Made by a program: the position numbers and the translations under genes. Shown piece after piece: positions 21,119 to 32,292 of a DNA stretch of 64,000 nt. The notes beneath the pieces are model-generated. The model did no database searches. It was not told where the DNA came from and saw only the letters and a program-made list of their open reading frames with translations. Origin of the DNA: Linderina pennispora (lineage: Eukaryota > Kickxellomycota > Kickxellomycetes > Kickxellales > Kickxellaceae); NCBI RefSeq assembly GCF_002104995.1, contig NW_024468249.1, positions 2,790,001 to 2,854,000 on the forward strand, given 5' to 3'. Positions within the stretch are counted from its first letter, which is position 1, and each line of letters begins with the position of its first letter.

Positions 21119-21346
21119 CTAATTCAACACATGCTTTTTATTGTGTGCCATCTCATGTGTAAAACAATAGATGAAATGAAAAAAATATCGGTCTAATCAT
21201 CGTCTTGCTGAACATAGAGGGTCTAGGGACATGGGCCTTGTAAAAGTACAGGCTACCATACGACATGCGCTGGCCATTGGAGATATATACGCTAGAAGCA
21301 AATGTTTGCTGAAGATGTATTACTGGTGTGCTATGGAACAGCTGCT

Positions 21347-22088
21347 TTAGTTTTTGAGATGGATATAGTTGAATGCACTCTTGTGGACAGTGCGTGTGCC
21401 GTACTTGTGGCGCTTGTAGTTGTATTCTTCAATGGTGACCATATCTCCCGAGACGCTGGAGACCCACACGACGTGGCCGTATGTGCTGCCGCGGTCAGTC
21501 TGGCCCACTGCTCCTGGAGCTGGCGTGTCATTAACCTGTGACACCCGAGGCGCGTGCTGCGTCATCCCACTGGTTGGCATTGCCCCATGCATTGCCCTTG
21601 TAGCGGTTGTGGAAATCGATGCCCAGACGCGAGTTAATGCGCCAGGCAACAAAACTGACACACTGGCATGAGTAGTACCGCCACTTGTCGACAATATCAC
21701 AGTTGCCGTTGTACGGGTAGTCATCACCCATTGGACCTGCCGACCCAGGGTTGGTGTTGCCAGAGGGACCAGGGGTTCCAGGGTCACCACTGGACGCATC
21801 GCACTTGCCAACAACATAGTTACTGGTTCCGGTCTGGACATAATAGTCGGCAACATAGCAGCCGTCCTGGGTCTTGCCCCACAGGGAGTCGCCCCTGATT
21901 GTCTCGCCTTCGGTTTGGCAGGAGAGAGTGACGTCGTCACCACGGCTGTATGTGCGGACAACGCTGTTGCTGGTGCCAGGACCGGAGCGGCAGTTGACGC
22001 TGTCTCCGTTGATGGCATAGCCGGAGACTAGCTGAGACGATGAGAGGAGAGCGGAAACGCTGAGCGTGGCAATGGTGGAGAGCTTCAT
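21347..22088 (-). pseudogene. SH3b-CHAP secreted hydrolase, left copy, frameshifted
   Basis: Nearly identical to the intact right copy (54129-54869) but with one extra base at about 21534-21541: GTCACAGGTTAATG where the right copy has GTCACGGTTAATG. The frame reaches TAA after 185 codons. The predicted product keeps the signal peptide, SH3b domain and catalytic Cys but loses the catalytic His (GHVVWV) and the last 60 residues, so it should be inactive. The remaining codons downstream are otherwise perfectly preserved in the new frame, so the break is very recent or a sequence error. TATA-like TATATAA and an ATCT tetranucleotide run (22187-22200) lie upstream, as in the right arm. Confidence 0.8.
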
Positions 22089-22709
22089 TTTCGGGTGTAG
22101 GTGTATGTTTTTTGTTGTGGTCTGGAGCCTTTTCGATGGAGGTATCTACAGTGGATTATATACCCATCTCCACCAGCACGCACCGAATCTATCTATCTAT
22201 TTTTAGCAGCGCGTCGGTATTGCGCTAGGCTCCAGCAGGTTTGTTTGCTTTAAGATATGCAACTGCGTTGCCCTGTTTCTGCAAGAAACCTGGGCAAGCA
22301 GCCCGATGTGTCTTTGGCACAAAAGAAAGAGTGCAACTCGGCATCATGCAGCTTCTGATGATACGTGAGAGAAAGCTATTTTCAGACCATGCATGGCGGC
22401 ACACCAGACAGGTTTGTTTGTCAAAACGTTGCATCAACACGCTACTGCTACTAACCAAGCTACACAATTCTACGACTACGCTGTCTGTCTTATTTTTAGA
22501 TCATGGGCCTGCAGGACCACAGGCTGTCTTTTGTAAGCAGGCTGTCAGGAACATGTATTTTTAGCTGATGTTCCCGACATGCATTGATCTTCGCAAATGG
22601 GGTTTAGAAAAAGAAAAAAAAAACCAGTCGGTACCCAATGTGCAAATGTGGTGGCCACGTTGGTCCTAAAAAGACAAAGAAGGGGCGACCCGGGCCAACA
22701 AAAAACAAT

Positions 22710-22780
22710 GGGGCCTGCAGGAGTCGAACCAACAACCTTTCGCTCTGGAGGCGAACGCGCTACCATTGCGCCAAGGCCCC
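22710..22780 (-). tRNA. tRNA-Trp(CCA), left arm
   Basis: 71-nt cloverleaf: acceptor GGGGCCT/AGGCCCC, D arm GCGC/GCGC, anticodon stem TTCGC/GCGAA with loop CTCCAGA (anticodon CCA), T loop TTCGACT. The T stem has one mismatch. Identical copy at 53435-53505. Confidence 0.92.
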
Positions 22781-23164
22781 ATCGAACCAATGAAATAACA
22801 AGTTCTGGAAATTGGCTCATTTCAGGCTATAGTCATGATAATTACTAATAGCGCAATATGTTGATAAGCATGCATACCGATCACCCCTTCTGTCGCCTGT
22901 TTGCTTTGGGCCCAGTAGGATGCAAACTGTACTTGCCCAAGCTAACCATCTGAACTTGCGATATCGTCCCCAGTGACTGGATCATTCCTAGCAAAGCTGC
23001 TGTGCATTACTTTATTGCTGCTTTGACTTCATGTTGTGAGTGTCAGGCCTGGCATGCTCTTAAATGTATATGCGCTCTACTCCCAGCAAACCCCTTCATG
23101 GCTGTATTGCCATCAGCTGGCTTCTGAAGACAATATATTCTTTTTTTTTTTTACAGGAACCGGC

Positions 23165-23417
23165 TTACGAAAAAGCTTCTATGGTGCGGGTCACCAGGAT
23201 TAGCGAGTCCATGAATCCATTGACGCTGACACGCAGAATCCGCGCTGTCTCGGCACTGAATGTCACCACTAGATTGCTGCCGTCGGTTGTAATCTGCCGG
23301 CTGGACTTGTCACCATTGATCTCGCGATCAACCGATAGCGAGTTCTTGGCGATGTCTGCCAGCCGTGGACTCGATGAAAGGGAATGTGTATGTCACGCTG
23401 TGGGGTAGGTCGACCAT
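23165..23417 (-). CDS. PCC1: Pcc1, KEOPS/EKC complex subunit, with one frame break
   Basis: Small subunit of KEOPS, needed for tRNA t6A37 and linked to telomere and transcription roles. From ATG 23417 the frame reads MVDLPHSVTYTFPF. One extra base near 23375 must be skipped to continue SSPRLADIAKNSLSVDREI, then SNLVVTFSAETARILRVSVN, then FMDSLILVTRTIEAFS and stop at 23167-23165. With that base removed it is 83 aa, the usual Pcc1 length, and aligns end to end with Pcc1/LAGE3. Pcc1 is normally single-copy and important, so a sequence error is likelier than loss. The left duplication arm ends inside this gene; only its 3' end was copied to 52905-53052. Confidence 0.75.
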
Positions 23418-23885
23418 GGTTGAGATGAAAAGTAACTGGAAATAATTCCAGTCGAGTGTGAAACCGCTTTAACCAGTTGCAAAATTCATTGTGGCAAAAC
23501 GAAGGAGCAGTCTGTTGTGGGTGGTGATCCATCCACTACCGCGTGTCACATTCTGGACATAGCCATGGAAATAGGCCCTGTGCCGAGTGTCTTGTAGGCT
23601 CTGTCGGCCGTAAGTGGATGTGTCCGTTGCTGTGTGGTCCTAGGACCATGCGCACTGATGCGCATGCAGACAAGCACCGACTTGCCAAGTAGAAGCAAGT
23701 GGAGCGGACTACGTCAACAGCAGATCTGCTGGATAATCATCAGCTTCACATTCGTATCCAAAACATAGTTTTCGGATGTTGCGGTTTAGGTGAGAGCTCA
23801 GTTTCTTTCCTACCATCTACTCTTTCTTTTTGCACCTTTAATTACCAACTGCTTTCAAATTCAAAGTAACCTAGATTCTACAAAG

Positions 23886-24719
23886 ATGGCTACTTTCGTC
23901 GAGCGTGTTCCACTCCGTTTCAACAACGTCACCGATTACTGATGATGGTATCAACACCAAGGAGTTCCTGGACGCGGCCAGCGGGTGTCGTCATGCTTTT
24001 CGGTAAGAAAGAATATGGCCGTCAGTAGGAGCCATGAGGCTACTCTGTAGAGCTTCTTTTTTCTTTCAGTATAGCAGCTAAGTTGCAGCGCTGTTGACGA
24101 AATTCCAAATCTAGATGAGTTGGGCTCGACTGCGTTTGCACCAGTCAAGTCGGACATTAGCGGCAATATTGCCAAGGTCCAGGCCAAGCTTAACAGCGAC
24201 CCTGTCAAGTACAATACACTCGAAAAGATCGTCCTTGATGAGGCGGGTACCAAGGATCGCACTGCCACGCAGGGTCTGTTGTGGTTGAAGAGGTAAGGAT
24301 ATCCCGGCAGAGTCCGACTAGCAGTGTGTGCGCGGAGGGGGCGTTGTATTGAAATCGATATTGCTGGCACTGGGTCACGCATTAGCGACGAACAGAAAAC
24401 TAATTCAGAGTTATATAGGGGACTCGAGTTCACCGCTCTAGGTCTGAGCAAGAACCTGTCGAACACGTCGGAGGAGCTGTCCAAGTCGTTCACGGATGCG
24501 TACCAGGCGACGCTGAAGCAGTTCCACAACTTTGTGGTCAAGGGCGTGTTCAGCCTGGCTATGAAGGCGTGCCCGTACCGCAAGGACTTTTATGTCAAGC
24601 TGGGCGGCGACAACGACCAGGTATACGGTGAGCTGAAGGTGTGGGTCGATGCGCTCCAAACGCAGCTTAACCAGCTCAACGTACTGTACGCCAAGGGATC
24701 GTACGACAAGGGTCTGTAG
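23886..24719 (+). CDS. Glycolipid transfer protein (GLTP) domain protein, three exons
   Basis: Cytosolic sphingolipid carrier of about 197 aa. Exons: 23886-24002, 24115-24292, 24419-24719. Introns 24003-24114 (GTAAGA to TCTAG) and 24293-24418 (GTAAGG to TATAG) fall exactly where the protein alignment needs them (LF|DELGS; LLWLK|RGLEF). Ligand-site features of GLTP are present: DISGNIAKV (the D..GN..K headgroup motif), the Trp of GLLWLKRG, and the His of QFHNFVVKGVF, followed by SLAMKACPYRKDFYVKLG. Exon 1 has two apparent one-base insertions (about 23931-23940 and in the GGG at 23983-23985); removing them makes the length a multiple of three. Everything else is intact, so the breaks look like consensus errors. 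Confidence 0.8.
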
Positions 24720-25977
24720 AAAAATATCCCAGCCTTCCAGAATGTGTTTTTGAAAAACTCTTGCGATATCTACCACCAGGTTTCTGGAACCCACATGTGT
24801 GCCAAATTCTAGCCAACTCCGACGCCAGTTAATGAATGGTGGTTGTGCTGGTCAATATGCTGGTGATCGTCCATTGGAAGGGGAGCAGCAGGGTGAGCGG
24901 CCATCGGGAGTAAGAAAAAGGGTACCTGCTAGTTGCTCCATCGACTCTGGCTTGATCGGAGCTTTTTTCCTTTTTGCTCACCTCTTCTGTGACCTGCGCA
25001 TCCAGGATCCAGACCGCGGCGGCAGGAGTCTTGGGCCCACCACGGCTACTACTGCCGAGCATCACAAAGGATGGACCGGGAAAAGATAGAACTGTCTGCT
25101 GCTCGCTGACTACTGCTGTTCATCGACTGAAGGAACCGCCGTGTGGCCCAGGTTGCGAGGAAAAACATGCGGTGTGCGTAGAAAACAGCACAACATGCTG
25201 ACCCAGGTGAGGACAATGGGCATGAAACTGTCCATCCCCGCGCTCCCCACCCCCTAGTCGCCGTTGTGCGCATCGATTTCCTTACATTTCGACCTTGTCG
25301 CGAGGAACAGCAGGCCAAGGTTGGCGGTTCTCTTCTGTCCGGCTGCCTAGCACTACAAAAAGCGACAGGTCCGCCTGGGTAGCACAGCCCTCTTTCTGGA
25401 TTCCATCCATGGTCCTTGTGTTTTTCTCTCTCACCCGTGGCACAGAAAACGTTGAAATTTTTTCCTTCTCTTTCCACTCGGTCTCCCCCAAATAAAATAG
25501 CTCAGTTCTTGTTTACAGTCTACCTCTCCTTTCCTTCCCTTCCGCCTCCCTTCAGAGCATTTCTATTATTCGCTCTTTTTATAGTCTTGCGTGCATATAC
25601 ATGTGGCGGCAGCGCGTGCTGGGATAATTTTCTTTGCAAGCACGGCTTATAAAAAGTTTTTCCATTTCCCTTTTGAACATTTTGCCTGTGGCTCGCCTTG
25701 CTGCTACTGGCCTTCATTTATTCCTTCATTCTGCGGGCTTGCTAAAAATACAAGGTCTGCTTCGTTTCGCTCTCCCTCCTCTCCACATGGGATTCTGCGT
25801 TTTGTGCATATAAATACGACCTGCTCAGATCCTCAACTACCGCTTCCCCCCTCGGTCTCCTATTTTTCGCTACCCTATTCGTATTTATTTTGTGTGGAGC
25901 TGGCTCCCAACCTCTCTCCCTTCCTCTCCCGTACAATTGCCCGATTCATTACCCATCCTCTGCATCTCCCATATATC
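24720..25977. promoter_or_regulatory. Long upstream region of the C2H2-like gene
   Basis: 1.26 kb without a supported gene. The last 550 bp are pyrimidine-rich (CT tracts near 25410-25560 and 25835-25970), typical of a fungal promoter/5' UTR. A frame open through this stretch is low-complexity Phe/Ser/Pro and is not credible protein. Confidence 0.45.
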
Positions 25978-26736
25978 ATGTACACAGCCGTGCACCAGCA
26001 GTTTCAGCAGCACCAGCACTATTACGAGTACCAGCGGCTGGACTCGGCATCAGCGTCATCCGAAAGCGACGACATCGACGATATTCTGAGTAGCTTGTGG
26101 CCCACAACTCGAGACGAGGCAGCGCGGGCGCCGCTGGCGTTAGCAGCACATGGCATCAGCAGCAAGGCGGTGCATGGAGGCATGGCGCAGTGGAACAGCG
26201 GGCAGTGTACGCCGCCTGATGACCACTCTGGCACGCGGGAGTTCCCCGGACATGCAGCTGGTAACTACTCAGTATACACACCTGTATCATGCAGCATCCA
26301 AATTGGTGACCCCGAGTGGCGCGTGGACTCGCCGCCGGCAGTGCCGCCAGGCCTGGTGCCTACGGTCGAGCCGATTTCTCCACCAACTTACTGCGGCTAC
26401 GCTGCAGAACCAGTCGTACAGCAGATGTCGCCTGTCAGCCCTACCGTGCCATCCATTTATCGCTCGACGTCCTGCCAGCTATGAGGGCAGGGCGTCACTA
26501 GGCCTAGGGAACGGGCAACCGGCCAACCGAAGTGCGTCATCGCTGGGTCTATTCCGCAACAGTAGGACTCATATGCAGCAGAGGTCGGCAGCCTCGCGTG
26601 TCCTGACTCCTGAGGAGAGGAGTCGCGAGACTTCAGTCTGTCAGTGGCCTGGCTGCCAGGGCTGTGGCTAGGCGTTGTCTGTCAGGCCAGGTCCAGAATG
26701 CTGACCTGAAGCGCCATCTGCAGGCTTCAACTATGA

Positions 26737-26767
<31 letters not shown>

Positions 26768-26822
26768 CAAGCCAGATGAGGCCAGGAAGCCCACGTTTGC
26801 AGATGTCGCTCGTGGCAGGTAG
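25978..26822 (+). CDS. Possible C2H2-like regulatory protein, Gln-rich, frame broken twice
   Basis: Starts at ATG 25978 (MYTAVHQQFQQHQHYYEYQR). Two +1 shifts are needed, near the TGA of CAGCTATGAGG at about 26481 and near 26665, to reach the stop at 26820-26822; with both, 280 aa results. The middle part is Ser/Pro-rich. Near the end VCQWPGCQ and NADLKRHLQAST look like half of a C2H2 finger of the type found in small fungal transcription factors, but the second His is missing. A run of nine GCA repeats encodes poly-Gln before the C-terminus KPTFADVARGR. A DNA-binding regulator is a guess. Confidence 0.4.
26738..26764 (+). repeat. (GCA)9 microsatellite
   Basis: Nine perfect GCA units encoding Gln near the 3' end of the C2H2-like gene. 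Likely length-polymorphic. Confidence 0.9.
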
Positions 26823-27035
26823 CTGCTCCGGCTTTGAGAGTCTTGCAATCATTCTAACTTAAAACCCCTTCAAAATTAATTTATCATTTAGAAGCTTTCT
26901 GCCAGCCGGCACTGCGCAGAATGGAGACTGAGCAGATTTCCTTGTCTTCTTGACATGTCCTTTTTTTTCTCGTCTTTCTTATTTTTTTCTCTATTTTTTT
27001 CCTCCTATCTGTGCAAGTGTTTTTCGAATTCAGCA

Positions 27036-27437
27036 ATGAGGTCCTCGCTTCTTACAACTGTCCAGGAGCACGCGTTTCCAGTGTTAGTAGGTTGTGTTGT
27101 GCTCTACTACCTTGCTTCGGCAATACTGGATGCCGTACATTCAAGAGGCCAACAAAGGCGTCTTACTACTGAGGACCAGCGGCGGCGGCAGATATACCAA
27201 CAGCGGCACGCATACGGCAGTAGCAGCAGCAACAATCACGACTCCACAGAGGAGCAACAACACGATGAAGAAAGGCTATTGCGCGGGCCATTTGGTATCC
27301 AGCCACGGCGGCCGGCCAGCAGCAGTGAGCAGTGGACAGGTGCGACTGTGCGCGATATGAGCAGCCTGGGCTCGCAGTTTGGTGGACCTGGCCGGAATGC
27401 TCGCGGCGGGTGTGCGTCTGGCGGATGCTGCGGATAA
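27036..27437 (+). CDS. Small single-pass membrane protein with Gly/Cys tail (SelS/SelK-like?)
   Basis: 133 aa from ATG 27036; an upstream ATG at 26955 would add only a low-complexity Phe/Ser stretch from a T-rich leader, so I prefer the internal start. One membrane helix near the N-terminus (FPVLVGCVVLYYLASAIL) is followed by a charged, Gln/Arg-rich helix, a disordered middle and the tail GGPGRNARGGCASGGCCG. This order (N-terminal TM, basic disordered cytosolic region, Gly-rich end with a near-terminal reactive residue) recalls the ER-associated selenoproteins S and K, whose non-selenoprotein homologs use Cys. Similarity is one of layout, not alignment. No SECIS would be needed because the codons are TGC/TGT. 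Confidence 0.5.
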   Translation: MRSSLLTTVQEHAFPVLVGCVVLYYLASAILDAVHSRGQQRRLTTEDQRRRQIYQQRHAYGSSSSNNHDSTEEQQHDEERLLRGPFGIQPRRPASSSEQWTGATVRDMSSLGSQFGGPGRNARGGCASGGCCG

Positions 27438-27501
27438 CAAAGCCGTGTCTTGCAGGCTTGCTAGTACGACAGTTGAAAAGCAGTTTAATTAAATCAAAAT
27501 A

Positions 27502-29995
27502 TTACAAATACTGCTGCGACTGGGTGTGTGAGACGTCTTGCTGCATGGTCTGGGACCGGCTGAGCATGGGCATCATAAACCCCTGCGGCTGTTGCTGCTG
27601 CTGCTGGCCCAAGTTGTAGATCGGGGATGGCTGTGTCGACATTCCAACTAGGCCTGTCAAAGCTGATTGAATATTGGCCAAGTAGCTTTGTTGTTGCTGC
27701 TGGTGCTGCTGCTGAGCAGACGGCACAGGACTGATAGGCCCTGACGGCGTGTGCAGCGCATACATGGACACTGACTTGTTCATCGATGGTGCATCCTGCG
27801 GCTGTGCCAGGCCACACGAAGAATTGTCATCAGGGTTGGCAAAGTATCCGACCAGATTCAGGATATCCTGGTTCAGGGTCTTTGCGGAGCTAGGATCCGA
27901 CAGCAGCAGCTGATCAATTGATGGTGCGTAGAACCCCGGACAGCTGGCGTTCTGCATATTGTTCTGACTGGCGCTGGTGGCGAAGAACGGCAGAGACGTC
28001 GTTGGTGTGATGCTGGAGGATTCCTGGGGTGTGCAGTAGCCGGAGAACATACCACCCATTGGTATGATGTCAGGGCGTGGCGTGGTGGCCAAATCGGGCA
28101 GCGAGGGCATCGTAGGCCGCCGAGACCCGCGGCTGGTACGTGGTCGGTTGGGGCAGCGTGGGCGGCAGCAGGTCCAGGAGCGGCTCAGCAGACAGAACCT
28201 GCATGTCGGTGGGCATCGAAGGGAATGCCTCCAGTGTGCTTTCTTGCACTGGCTGCTGCTGGTTGGGAACCGGCTGCAATGGATGTGGGACAGGGGTGGA
28301 CGAGGACTGCAATGGAGTGATCAAGGTGTGAGGCATAGTTACAGAACTGGACAAACACCGGCGAGTGGAACACAGGCGCACTGAATAGTGGGTGCGTCTG
28401 AATGAGCTCGGACCACTGTGGGTCAATCAGCAATGCGGCAGTGTCCTGGATCAGCACACGGGCAAACTCGCGCATCACTTGAAGGCTAGCAAGCTTCTCA
28501 GTCTTACCAGCCCCCTTGGCCGATTGGCGGACTCCAGCAGGGCTAGGGCGGTCCGGCATGGTCATGGCGCGGGTGCGAGTCTCAAGGTTCGATGAAAACT
28601 TTTGCAGCCATGGGAATACACCATAGACCAGCTGATCGGGCACCGGGACCTTGGTGCGTGCCAGGGGCTTGTATGTGTCAGGGTTGTTTTCCTGGGGCGG
28701 TGACTGGCCGGAGATCACCAGCGCCAGGTCAAGGAAGGCTTGAGAGCGCGAAACGCCCTCGCGGCGATGGTGGATGCGCCATTTGGCAAGCCTCACGACC
28801 TGCGTGGCTGACATGCCCAGCGGCTCACCCATGATCTTGTCTCGCGCACGCACCACATGCATGTCGGGAGTGTAGTTGATGTTAGACGCCTGGTAAGGCG
28901 GACATGTTGGCGTGTGAGATGGAGTGCGCGATCGCCTGCACGCGGTCCTCGTCGGACTGGAACAGGACCGTTGGCCTGGTCGTAAGACTGGAACAGGGCC
29001 TGCCCCAGCCACGTGCCAAGATCGGCGAGTGAGGCGTTAGCCGACGCTGTCGGCTGCGCATGCCACTGCATGAAAATCAGCAAAGAAATGGCATACCATG
29101 GGCACAGAAGCGGATTGGTGTGGCGCGCAACACCGATTTCAGCAAACCGTCCAACGTGCTGGGCTGACTCGGGCGACGCCTTTGAATTCGAGTAGCGGGA
29201 TCGAGTCGAGCTGTTCGTGTGGCCGGTTGTTGACCGTCAGGCTGCTGAGCCGTAGGTGCAGGCGGTGGTTGCCAGGGATCCATGTCGAGGCACCCAGTAC
29301 ATAGTGGGCCCATGCCTGCACGCCGACGTGCGGGTCCATGGCAAAATACCGCTGCACAATCGACATCTCCTGCTCGCTAGTGACGGCAAATGCCACATGC
29401 TGCCGTTCCTGCTGGGACCGCGGGACCTTGGACTGCTGCGATGCCTCACGGATCGCGTACTTGGTGCTCAGGATAGCTGAGGGCATGCAGCGGGTTCTCC
29501 TCGTCGGGCTTGCGGAACCGCCGCCAGAGTGCAAGGATCCCGCCCTCGACGTAGCGGCGCGCCGACTGATATGACATGGAGCCACCGGCGCTGGCGTTCC
29601 TGTGTCTGGTCGGTGCTACGCCGTGGGTTGCGCTTTGAGGGTAGCCTCGGAGTCTGTGTTGCCCACTTGAGGAAACCAGAGAGCTTCTCCTCATTTACCA
29701 GCTTGTAGTTGGGTTCGGGCAGTGTGCGGCAGTACCGGAACCACGCGCACACGTGCGTCACGTATGCCTTGATCGTCGTTATGGAGCATTTCTGCTCGGG
29801 ATCGATGAGCGATTTGGCTAAGATTACGTCCTGTGAATGGCCTTGGTACAGGTCTTTGTTCTTTATGAATTGCGCCCGCTTGGCCGTCGGTGCCAGGTCA
29901 CTGGCCGACACCACGCGCCGCTTAGCTGTCCGGGTTCCAACAGAGAGCGGAGCAATGGATTTGAAGCGCTTTGTCAAATCTCGGGTATCATCCAT
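27502..29995 (-). CDS. Ndc10/Crypton-type tyrosine-recombinase-fold DNA-binding protein, seven +1 frame breaks
   Basis: Starts at ATG 29995. The N-terminal core-binding helix bundle is SITTIKAYVTHVCAWFRYCR and LVNEEKLSGFLKWATQ. The catalytic-fold region shows the Ndc10_II pattern: VARHTNPLLCPWYAISLLIF, later VVRLAKWRIHHRREGV, then DQLVYGVFPWLQKF. The C-terminal third is Gln/Pro/Ser-rich. The coding frame changes seven times (about 29640, 29490, 29140, 28980, 28910, 28330, 28110), each time by one extra base. Removing seven bases gives 829 codons ending at TAA 27504-27502. The relatives include yeast centromere protein Ndc10 and Crypton mobile-element recombinases. Whether this is a host DNA-binding protein or a Crypton relic is open; the absence of in-frame nonsense substitutions favours a maintained gene. 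Confidence 0.6.
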
Positions 29996-31852
29996 GGCTG
30001 TATGTGTGAGGCAAACGGAGAGAAGCAGATTCCACGAAAATACGTTCTTTAGGACAAAGGAAAAGGCTGGAATAGATAAATGTACAGATTGGTTGCTATG
30101 TAACAAGGGGTACAGAGATACTGGATTGAGAAGAAAATAGACTATGTGACAAGGAAAGGGGTCAGGAGAAAAGTGATAGGCAGGAGTTGACTGTCTGGGT
30201 GCGAACAGCAGGTAGGTTAGAAAAAAGTCAAGGGCAGGGGCGATGGCAGCCAGAGGAGAAGAGGGAAGCTGGTGTTTGGACAAGACAATAGTTGTGGAAT
30301 ATAGGGTGCAGGAGTAGTGATCTTTATACCGATACTGCCAGATCTTTTCCCATGCAGGTAAAACCAGCTCCGGCGAAAGGCCCGCCATTTTTAGGTCCCG
30401 GAACCTGTCTGCGCAATGGGCTCCTCAATCACTATTTCGTGTCTTCAAACGTAAACATTGAAGCTTGTCACACTCTAATTTTCGCGCCCGCCCCCTTTTG
30501 CGGCGATAGCGTGGTTGCAGCGGCGGAGTATAACTTGAGCTGACGCCTACAGCGGTGGGGGTGAGAGGGTATAATTTTCGCTGTTTTGGACCACTGGGCC
30601 CAGTGTACCACAGACAAACATCCCGCCCTTCCTGGCGCTCGGCTCCCACCAGGTTTGTTGTGATTTTTGTTTTGTACCAGCTCAGCTTTAGCATCGCCAT
30701 ATTCAGCTCCCTGCCAGGGTCTCCCCCGATCCATTGCATGCCACGCACACTTGGCTCATACTATCCCAACCATCCCGATCTATTCTTCTCTCCTGGTGTT
30801 TCGCTCCATGGGCCTGTTCCTTTTCAGTCTGAGTTCCGGCGGTTGGAATATGCTATCGGGGGCATGGGGGTGATGTACTATTGAGGCCCGCATGAAAAAC
30901 GTAAACAAAGCGAAAGTACTGTCGCCTTGACTTGAGGTTGTACCGATTCTCAAAAAAACTTTTTTCGATGGATCGGTGCAGCAAATTTCAGTCCAGTGGT
31001 GGGAAGCATGGGGAAGGGTGCCATTAGACATTTTTGTCGCACCGTTACTCATCCAACGCACAATTCTGACATATCGTGGCAATGTTGTCGATTTGCGCCG
31101 AGCAAGATAATTCGACGTATAGCACAGATAAGCAGCTTCTTGCCCCGACTGACGTGCCGACAGAAGTAGGCAGCCCTTCAAGCTGGTTTGGTTATTGGTT
31201 GCCTCTTGGCGAGGTGTTGTGTCTTTTTCCGAGTTGCACCGCACATGACGCGCACATCGCTCATATCCCCACAAAACATTCCGCTGCAGACTTGTTATAC
31301 CGCTTATTGGAGACATTATACTCCTCCATAGGCAACATGGCCAAGGTCTGCCAACGGCCTAAATAAAACAAAGCAGGTTGTCCTGCCTTACACCAGCCCG
31401 AGAGCATTCTAGAAAACTAAACCCACTCTTGCTGTGGAGCCATCAGCATGGGCGCAGTTATCGAAACCCCAGTCAGTAAGGTATTATTCGAGTGGTGCGA
31501 GCCGCACACAAAAGATCCACAGCTAGGCTGGTGCCGAACTCTTGAAAGTAGATGTGACCGAGAAACTATTGCTGACCAGCTCAGAAAAAGTGCCTCCACA
31601 CCACCAGTTTGTTGTGCTGGCAATACAATGCTATTGCACAATTGGGTAGCTTGTCCCTGCGCCTACGCTTGTTCTGTTGGCGGTGGGGTCTGTAGACATA
31701 CTCTGCCCATGCCGTGACGCTGGCCACCCTGTTTTCCAATTGGATGGCTAATTCAATGGGGGAGGGGAGACTGTTTGTACAATGCAAAATTGGATGTCAT
31801 ACCCTTGACCGGCTTCGCGTACGTGGTTGTTTTGACGCATCGGCTTTTTTTT

Positions 31853-31967
31853 TATTGTCGGAATAGATGGATATCTCTGGGTTGTGCGGGGACAGCAAGT
31901 CTAATTTCAGATTGTGAAATACAGGTATTCCCATTTACCAACGTACCAGATATCTATTCCGACAATA
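31853..31967. repeat. 115-bp fold-back (inverted-repeat) element
   Basis: Left arm TATTGTCGGAATAGATGGATATCT (given here as 31853-31876) pairs with 31948-31967, the same sequence inverted without the GG. The 71-bp loop is unrelated. Could be a miniature inverted-repeat element or a hairpin. Confidence 0.6.
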
Positions 31968-32189
31968 ATCGACAGCTGAATAATGAATTGGAACCCGTGG
32001 CAGAGTGCGTAGCATAGAATGGATACGATTCTACATTGTAGAATGGGCAATGCAATTGACAGCTAGGAATTGTGCGAAATACCTGCTTTCCTGGACGACA
32101 CCAATGCTATTGTGCAAATTCAAGACTGTCCAGCATTCTGGCTCTTTCAAGGGCATCCGTAAAGACAGAGAAATGCTGCGGAGCAGCGA

Positions 32190-32196
32190 TATAAAA
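32190..32196 (+). promoter_or_regulatory. TATA box of the small secreted protein gene
   Basis: TATAAAA, 97 bp before ATG 32293, followed by a GC-rich stretch. Confidence 0.6.
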
Positions 32197-32292
32197 GGGG
32201 CGTGGGGGTGGGCGCTCTGGAGGCTGTTCATCTCAGTAATAGCCACACAGTTTTAATACTAATCAGCGCCTCAAATACCAACTACTCCAACC

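Larger units (their letters stand above)
17500..23315 (+). repeat. Left arm of a 5.8-kb inverted duplication
   Basis: The reverse complement of about 52900-58770. The two arms share, in mirrored order, tRNA-Thr, tRNA-Ser, two decayed ORFs, the flavodoxin gene, the CHAP gene, tRNA-Trp and a Pcc1 3' end. tRNAs and coding sequences are almost identical. Spacers differ mainly by transitions and by insertions private to one arm. The inner boundary lies inside Pcc1 near 23315; the outer boundary fades into AT-rich DNA near 17500. Confidence 0.9.
29996..32292. other. Intergenic region
   Basis: 2.3 kb without a supported gene. 29996-30600 is the upstream region of the Ndc10-like gene. It contains the palindromic element at 31853-31967 and the promoter of the small secreted protein. 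Frames of up to about 180 codons here show no domain and mixed composition. Confidence 0.4.
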
